Notes under the pieces: model-generated
What the model was told of the DNA's origin: nothing
The model's database searches: none
Seen by the model: the letters and a program-made list of their open reading frames with translations, nothing else
Translations under genes and position numbers: made by a program
DNA from: Sarcocystis neurona
Taxonomy: Eukaryota > Apicomplexa > Conoidasida > Eucoccidiorida > Sarcocystidae
Direction: 5' to 3'
Length of the DNA: 64,000 bases
NCBI GenBank assembly: GCA_000727475.1
Contig: KL647309.1
Coordinates: 813,820-877,819, forward strand
Shown: positions 61,201-64,000 of the stretch, in pieces
How the letters are laid out: each line of letters starts with the position of its first letter
Position numbering within the stretch: the first letter of the stretch is position 1

Positions 61201-62517
61201 GCAAGGCAGCGAAAAAGTTCATCATTCACCGATATATGTATATCTAAATAGACAAATAAACAGATAGATATATGTATATAAATATGTGTGTGTACCCGTA
61301 TGTGGCCACAGTCGATATTCAGGTACGGATATCGAGAGATGCACACACTCGGAGAAAATGCGAACTTTGATGTGCAAGTGGAGGTTCACGGACAGATAGG
61401 AGAACGTCATATATAACGTCTGAACACACATGTATGTAAACGGCTCAATTCTGATGTCTCGCGGCTGCTGCAGGACTCTCGCCTTGTAGGTCTTACTGTT
61501 ATAGCAGAAATTTCACCAGCAGAGTCTTCTACTTCCCCTTGCAAAGCAACTTGCACAGCCTGGCCCACCCAGTGGACCAGCCACCGTTGAAGATCATATG
61601 CGGGAGGGACCGCGACCTCGTTCTCCTGCTGCGGTTGTATGTGCTGCTGCTGCTCCTGCTGTTCGTCGCGCACGACACTCTTCTGCACGTGCTGCTGCTC
61701 CTGCTGTTGCATGAAGTGCTGATGTGTACGCTGCTGCTTGTACTGCTTTTGCTGAGGCGCGAGCACTGGACGGGTATGGAAGTGGTCTATCCGAAGGGGG
61801 CTATGAGTGCGACAAGAATACAAGTCCGCGCAAAGAAGGCGGCTTCCAGTGTGTGCTGTGCAGCAGAAAGGAGACGAAACAACTTTATTTCTTGCAGATG
61901 ATGCTAAGCCATCAAAGTGGCGTAGCGGGCGGTAGTAGCTGCTACCAGGTAAACAGGATTTCCGCATGGAGAGAGGCAAACGCCGCGTGTCGGTACACCT
62001 GGAAGACTTTCTGCTACGACCTTTACACAACAAGAACGGAGCTGAGATAATGAAACCATAGGGAAGAGCAGCTATTCGCTGTGAAACAAAAAAGCGTGAG
62101 AAATGAAAAAAAGAGTGATGCTTGCAGGTGTGTGAAAAACGCCGCAATAGCATGCTACGTCCGACGCTCCCTCTGATCCCTGCACTGCTGCCACTCGCAG
62201 AAAATGTACGGGTGGTTGTGGAAGTATATAACTCAGAAGGAGAAGGGAAAAGAAGTAGAAGGAAAACAAAACATTTACAGAACCAAAACTGCAACCGTCG
62301 CGGACAGAGGACATTGCCAAGTTGCGTAGCTGGGGAATCAGCGCGACACACTATCACCTTCTGGCAGCCGGGTGCTGCGCCGCAGATCGTACAAAGACAG
62401 TGCAGCTGCGACCCTGCTGCAGAGGCAGAAGAAATGTCCATTGGCAACGACGACAGGGGAAGGCAAACGCGAAAATTCAAGGAAAGAAGAAGATTTACAT
62501 GGTGGTGCAGCTGCCAT
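30921..62517 (-). CDS. Arginyl-tRNA synthetase, whole gene of 12 proposed exons
   Basis: Ligates arginine to tRNA-Arg using ATP (class I, HIGH-type Rossmann enzyme). The proposed exons are 62517-62358, 61855-61497, 60713-60247, 57646-57562, 55937-55831, 51958-50908, 49359-49096, 48100-46569, 41922-41381, 37914-37825, 34998-34816 and 31624-30921. All joins keep phase and sum to 5,544 nt (1,848 codons with stop). Conserved blocks appear in family order: N-terminal domain ([13 protein letters not shown]), [15 protein letters not shown] signature, [89 protein letters not shown] and the C-terminal [13 protein letters not shown]. Normal length is near 600 residues; the surplus is Gln/Ser/Ala/Glu/Asn-rich insertions. 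Identity is firm. Exon 1 and a few boundaries are provisional. Confidence 0.93.
30988..31119 (-). repeat. Tandem 66-bp duplication inside ArgRS exon 12
   Basis: Copies 30988-31053 and 31054-31119 differ at one base, giving DEEGEK in one and DEEEEK in the other. Each encodes 22 residues ending SRSRLLLTT. Confidence 0.95.
32856..32869 (+). repeat. Dispersed palindrome copy GGTGTACGTACACT
   Basis: Preceded by GATATCA, followed by G. 66 bp from the next copy. Confidence 0.6.
32922..32935 (+). repeat. Dispersed palindrome copy GGTGTACATACACT
   Basis: Preceded by GCGGTAATAACA, resembling GCGGCGATATCA before the previous copy. Confidence 0.6.
34151..34623. other. Assembly gap (473 N)
   Basis: Runs of N. 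The 90 bases before the gap (34061-34150) are repeated without a mismatch right after it (34624-34713). Confidence 0.98.
34816..34998 (-). CDS. ArgRS exon 11, YADL block
   Basis: Acceptor GTGTGTGGTGGGCAG. It reads [20 protein letters not shown], then [20 protein letters not shown], nearly the family consensus. Donor CCAA/GTAAAT. Confidence 0.93.
34999..37824 (-). other. ArgRS intron 10
   Basis: Microsatellites (35280-36420), purine-rich plus-strand sequence (36740-37190) and the perfect palindrome at 35154-35167. Confidence 0.75.
35154..35167. repeat. Dispersed palindrome copy, perfect GGTGTACGTACACC
   Basis: In ArgRS intron 10, about 155 bp upstream (in gene sense) of the exon 11 acceptor. 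Confidence 0.65.
37825..37914 (-). CDS. ArgRS exon 10, short linker exon
   Basis: Acceptor TTGCTGCTGGTGCAG; 90 nt. The split codon gives Tyr, then [17 protein letters not shown] and [10 protein letters not shown], equivalent to the family linker before VGIGAVKYADL. Donor CTTG/GTATCG. Confidence 0.85.
37915..41380 (-). other. ArgRS intron 9
   Basis: Contains a 12-bp minisatellite (39490-39745), CATA-type arrays (40040-40350) and CTCTCT-rich DNA. No anchored exon seen. Confidence 0.7.
39490..39745. repeat. 12-bp minisatellite CTCCCTGTCYGT
   Basis: About 20 imperfect units of CTCCCTGTCYGT on plus. On minus it yields a [16 protein letters not shown] open frame, which is a repeat artefact inside ArgRS intron 9. 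Confidence 0.85.
41381..41922 (-). CDS. ArgRS exon 9, second half of the catalytic domain
   Basis: Acceptor TTCTTTTCGCTCAG. It reads [20 protein letters not shown], an insertion rich in Glu, Ala and Gly of about 95 residues, then [19 protein letters not shown] and [16 protein letters not shown] lies where the KMSKS-equivalent loop falls in this family. Donor GCTT/GTAAGC. Confidence 0.92.
42358..42590. repeat. (CATA)n microsatellite
   Basis: Long CATACATACATATACA array; generates false Tyr/Met/Cys/Val ORFs on both strands. Confidence 0.9.
43860..45790. repeat. (TATC/TATA)n microsatellite array, 1.9 kb
   Basis: Nearly continuous TATCTATATC-type repeats. ORFs of up to 306 codons here are artefacts. 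Confidence 0.9.
45926..45939 (+). repeat. Dispersed palindrome copy GGTGTACAGACACT (imperfect)
   Basis: One extra mismatch at the centre. In ArgRS intron 8. Confidence 0.45.
46109..46122 (-). repeat. Dispersed palindrome copy (minus: GGTGTACGTACAGC)
   Basis: In ArgRS intron 8, 183 bp from the previous copy and in opposite orientation. Confidence 0.5.
46569..48100 (-). CDS. ArgRS exon 8, GESFY and TYAGTDLA blocks with two long insertions
   Basis: Acceptor CTTTTTTCTGCAG. It begins [13 protein letters not shown], then a Gln/Glu insertion of about 190 residues, [18 protein letters not shown], a Ser/Ala/Gln-rich insertion of about 250 residues, and [20 protein letters not shown] before the donor TACCG/GTAAGA. 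GESFY and the TYxxTDLA block are catalytic-domain signatures of ArgRS. Confidence 0.92.
47520..47725 (-). repeat. 21-bp coding minisatellite (QQQEGE-A/E) in ArgRS exon 8
   Basis: About eight units encode EGEEQQQ or EGEAQQQ heptads. The 3' units drift to GQQQQEE. Confidence 0.85.
48101..49095 (-). other. ArgRS intron 7 (GC-AG type)
   Basis: Starts GCGAGT and ends TTTTTTCTGCAG. AT/GT microsatellites fill 48160-48860. Confidence 0.7.
49096..49359 (-). CDS. ArgRS exon 7 with a Ser/Asn insertion; GC donor
   Basis: Starts [20 protein letters not shown] (family YKESKKRFDEDEEFKKRA), then a Ser/Asn run encoded by a CAG/CAA-type tract read as AGC/AAC, then [12 protein letters not shown]. The alignment requires the exon to end at CAG/GCGAGT, a GC-AG intron, so that SLQ joins EFEEVLRRL of exon 8. 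Confidence 0.85.
49150..49273 (-). repeat. CAG/CAA tract encoding the Ser/Asn run of ArgRS exon 7
   Basis: A nearly uninterrupted triplet tract (plus strand CTG/TTG), read on minus in the AGC/AAC frame as Ser and Asn. Confidence 0.85.
49360..50907 (-). other. ArgRS intron 6
   Basis: Mostly ATATAC-type microsatellite (49440-50730). No anchored exon. Confidence 0.75.
50908..51958 (-). CDS. ArgRS exon 6, HVGD block plus a 300-residue insertion
   Basis: Acceptor AATTTTTTCAG, then [19 protein letters not shown] as in all ArgRS. After [10 protein letters not shown] comes an insertion of about 300 residues (Gln-rich, then Ser/Arg-rich, Ala/Glu-rich and Ser-rich). The exon ends [11 protein letters not shown] at the donor GGA/GTAAGA. 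The last residues correspond to the start of the family helix (xFYKESKK). Confidence 0.9.
51959..55830 (-). other. ArgRS intron 5
   Basis: 3.9 kb dominated by AT/GT microsatellites (52010-52980, 53440-55740), with degenerate units of about 100-110 bp at 52330-52790 (GTAGGTATCCATATCTGTAC). Confidence 0.75.
55831..55937 (-). CDS. ArgRS exon 5, HIGH signature
   Basis: It reads [20 protein letters not shown] then [15 protein letters not shown]. This is the class I ATP-binding signature (HVGH, residues about 378-381 of the model) preceded by the ArgRS-specific SPN block. The acceptor GGTGTAG removes an in-frame stop just upstream; donor CTAG/GTAAAA. The split Arg codon (AG/G) joins to exon 6. Confidence 0.92.
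55938..57561 (-). other. ArgRS intron 4
   Basis: 55940-56170 is CAG-rich on plus. 56730-57500 is a degenerate minisatellite built on GTGTGGCTGCTGCTGTTA-like units. No anchored exon. Confidence 0.65.
56730..57500. repeat. Degenerate GTGTGGCTGCTGCTGTTA minisatellite
   Basis: Tens of imperfect units of about 18 bp and multiples, mixing GCTGCTGCT with TTAGTGTGG or TTAATGTG. It lies in ArgRS intron 4. Confidence 0.65.
57562..57646 (-). CDS. ArgRS exon 4
   Basis: Acceptor CTTTCCTCTCGCAG. It reads [20 protein letters not shown] and ends GVPV at the donor GTG/GTATGC. It corresponds to the family block GFINFRLSxxFLxxQL. A later donor (CGG/GTATCT, same phase) would add a Gln-rich tail of 22 residues. 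Confidence 0.85.
57647..60246 (-). other. ArgRS intron 3
   Basis: Microsatellites (57780-58040, 58800-59900) and a stretch without repeats (58060-58780) in which splice-like junctions occur on both strands but no family block was found. Confidence 0.65.
60247..60713 (-). CDS. ArgRS exon 3, N-terminal domain
   Basis: Acceptor TTTTTTGCTGCAG, donor [29 protein letters not shown] matches the family block GDYQxNxAMxLAK. A Ser/Ala-rich insertion of about 90 residues follows, then [16 protein letters not shown], matching the block PREIAxxIVxxL. The split Gly codon joins to exon 4. Confidence 0.85.
60714..61496 (-). other. ArgRS intron 2
   Basis: Starts GTAAGA, ends TTTTTTGCTGCAG. Short AT microsatellites near 60970-61080. 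Confidence 0.65.
61497..61855 (-). CDS. ArgRS exon 2, start of the N-terminal tRNA-binding domain
   Basis: Acceptor TTTCTGCTGCACAG, donor ACA/GTAAGA. After a leader-like start and a Gln-rich segment it holds [20 protein letters not shown] and ends SAGEISAIT, matching the first helix and strand of the ArgRS N-terminal domain. Confidence 0.7.
61856..62357 (-). other. ArgRS intron 1 (provisional)
   Basis: Starts GTGATA, ends in the pyrimidine run TTTCGTCTCCTTTCTGCTG plus CACAG. Depends on exon 1 being right. Confidence 0.35.
62358..62517 (-). CDS. ArgRS exon 1 (provisional start)
   Basis: ATG at 62517, 53 codons, then donor GAAG/GTGATA. It reads [20 protein letters not shown] and then a hydrophobic part ([15 protein letters not shown]) followed by [10 protein letters not shown]. 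Its phase (1) fits the acceptor of exon 2. With exon 2 it would give a leader rich in Arg, Ser and Leu and poor in acidic residues, compatible with an organelle-targeting leader (inference). Another frame of the same DNA is also open, and the true start may lie elsewhere upstream. Confidence 0.35.
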
Positions 62518-62629
62518 ACTGTCTTGGGGGAAGTGAGAGGCGGGGGTAAACGACAAAACCTTTCTCTGTGCGGGATGGTGAGCAGAGGAGCGCGCCATCC
62601 ACTTCAAACGGGCAGTAACGTGTAAGGAT

Positions 62630-62785
62630 AGTACGACTACAAGTTCGTCTGAGGCACAGTCTCCTCTCTGCGCAATGGCGCCAATCAAGTTTTCATAGTG
62701 TACAGAGGAAGTATGACTGGAACTTCGTCTCAGACACAGCCTGCCCTCTGCGCAGTGGCACCAAGCAAGTCTTCTGTGTACAAAA
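62630..62785. repeat. Direct tandem repeat, two copies of 80 bp, just upstream of ArgRS
   Basis: Copies start AGTACGACT (62630) and AGTATGACT (62710) and share TTCGTCT, CACAG and CTCTGCGCA, roughly 80 percent identical by eye. They lie 113 bp upstream of the proposed ATG. Confidence 0.75.
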
Positions 62786-63574
62786 GAACAAGGGTAGGGA
62801 TCCGGGAATGGCCTCCACAGGAATGCAGTAACTAATGCTCTACATGCCAGCGTGTAACCGGGGCCCAAATGTTTCCACCGTGCTCCTCGCGCAAAATGTG
62901 AAAAAGTCTGCATCTGGTTCTCTTGCCTCCAAGCAAGAGCACTTGTCTCGTGATCGTGTGTAAGGGAGGACGCAAACAAGGCTTGCCGGACGGCGCGCGT
63001 CGCATACTCTGGGTCTCAAAGAAATCTGATGTCTTTTTCTAGTTTGGTGGAGAGTATTCGGCAGCCAAGCGGCTAAGGACAGATGCAACAGTTGGGCACA
63101 CTTCAGACGATGTGCAGGACATCGTGATTTTTGGACGTCAAAAGGAAAACTCCGCGACAGTGCGCACACACACACGGCTTGGGAGAAACCGGCAGTCCAG
63201 GGGCACGTGTGGCTGCGGGGGCAGAACACACTCTCTATACGGTAAACGTGAGGATCTGCAACGCAGACGAGGAGCGAATGGACTGAATTGCCTATCTATT
63301 TGCCCAGGGCGCATCGACGTCTTTGACGGGTGGGGAACGGGACAGAAGGGAATCAAGATAGGAAACGACTCAAAATCAGAGGATCACTTCTCCCGTCGTG
63401 TTTTCTGGCGCAACTCTAACTAATCTCCTCCTCGATATAGATTGAGGCGAAAAGGCGGTAAATAGTGGAGAACAGATAGCAACGTATAAGACATCAGCGG
63501 GAAAGAGTACCGGCGTGTGCGTAGTGGTGGATGGAAAGAAAAAGAGGGGACCGCCAGCTAGCTAAGAGATTGCC

Positions 63575-63588
63575 GGTGTGCGTACACC
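63575..63588. repeat. Dispersed palindrome copy GGTGTGCGTACACC
   Basis: One centre mismatch. About 1.06 kb upstream of the proposed ArgRS start. Confidence 0.55.
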
Positions 63589-64000
63589 CCAGTTAGTTTG
63601 ATGGGACGGCTCGTGACTTTTCTGGGAGAGTACGGCACACGCATCGTTCTCCAGGCCGCAAAGGACAGGGCAAAGAAGATTTGAGGAATCTTTTTCAAAC
63701 TCGTTTTCCCCGTGACCTTCAGAGGGACACACAAGGGGACTTCCACACGGAAGAAAATCGTGTGTAGTACGGGTCAGAGCAGGCATGCGCAACAGCCGAC
63801 GTCCGAAACTTGTACTCGAACTACCGCAAGCCAAGACAGACCTACTATATACCCAAGCGAGGTTGTGTAAATAAATACTTATGTACACAGAAGTGTAGGT
63901 AGATATATGCAACAAGAGTTCTGCGTATTCATACACACATCCGTGCGTACGAGCACGGGGAGGTGGCCGACAGTGTCTCGCACTGCACACTAAGAAATGC

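Larger units (their letters stand above)
62518..64000. other. Region upstream of the ArgRS start
   Basis: No gene called. It contains an 80-bp direct repeat (62630-62785) and a palindrome copy (63575-63588). The plus ORF 63112-63423 (103 codons) has no recognisable feature. The ArgRS promoter should lie here. Confidence 0.4.

Overview
The window looks like nuclear DNA of a coccidian apicomplexan, most likely an Eimeria species. Long runs of the CAG trinucleotide are read in coding exons as Gln, Ala and Ser runs (the homopolymeric amino-acid repeats known from Eimeria). Genes are split into small exons by kilobase introns full of AT/GT microsatellites. There is no operon logic, no Shine-Dalgarno sites and no CRISPR. 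Species cannot be assigned from the sequence alone.

Right half (30.9-62.5 kb, minus strand): one very large gene, an arginyl-tRNA synthetase (ArgRS). I rebuilt it by finding conserved ArgRS blocks one by one (N-terminal domain, HVGH signature, HVGD block, [39 protein letters not shown]-type anticodon-binding domain, C-terminal LLGI motif) and joining them at splice sites. The twelve proposed exons keep phase from the ATG at 62517 to the stop at 30921. They give 1,848 codons including the stop, about three times the usual family length, over 31.6 kb. The excess is low-complexity insertions rich in Gln, Ser, Ala, Glu and Asn. The introns hold almost all of the microsatellite DNA of this half.

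Left part (3.2 to about 16 kb, plus strand): a second split gene. It starts with a 3-kb exon coding for an Arg/Ser/Ala-rich, organelle-targeting-like N-terminus and then long Gln/Ser/Ala/Glu-rich tracts. Three exons (3267-6273, 7088-7615, 9504-9634) join in phase. Two further small exons (13435-13547 and 15702-15751) are compatible with a C-terminus, but at least one exon between is not placed. I do not recognise the protein. The first 2.7 kb is CAG-rich sequence whose coding status cannot be settled.

Middle (about 19-30 kb): a different landscape with far fewer trinucleotide repeats. It holds a clear tRNA-Ile(AAT) gene, a frame-broken Ser/Thr-rich ORF with a membrane segment, short tandem duplications, and a satellite of six units of about 250 bp (25.8-27.3 kb). 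Both assembly gaps (19.2 and 34.2 kb) are flanked by duplicated sequence, so they may be unmerged contig ends.

A 14-bp near-perfect palindrome with consensus GGTGTACRTACACY occurs ten times across the window, mostly in introns and intergenic DNA. It is the best candidate here for an undescribed signal or dispersed element.
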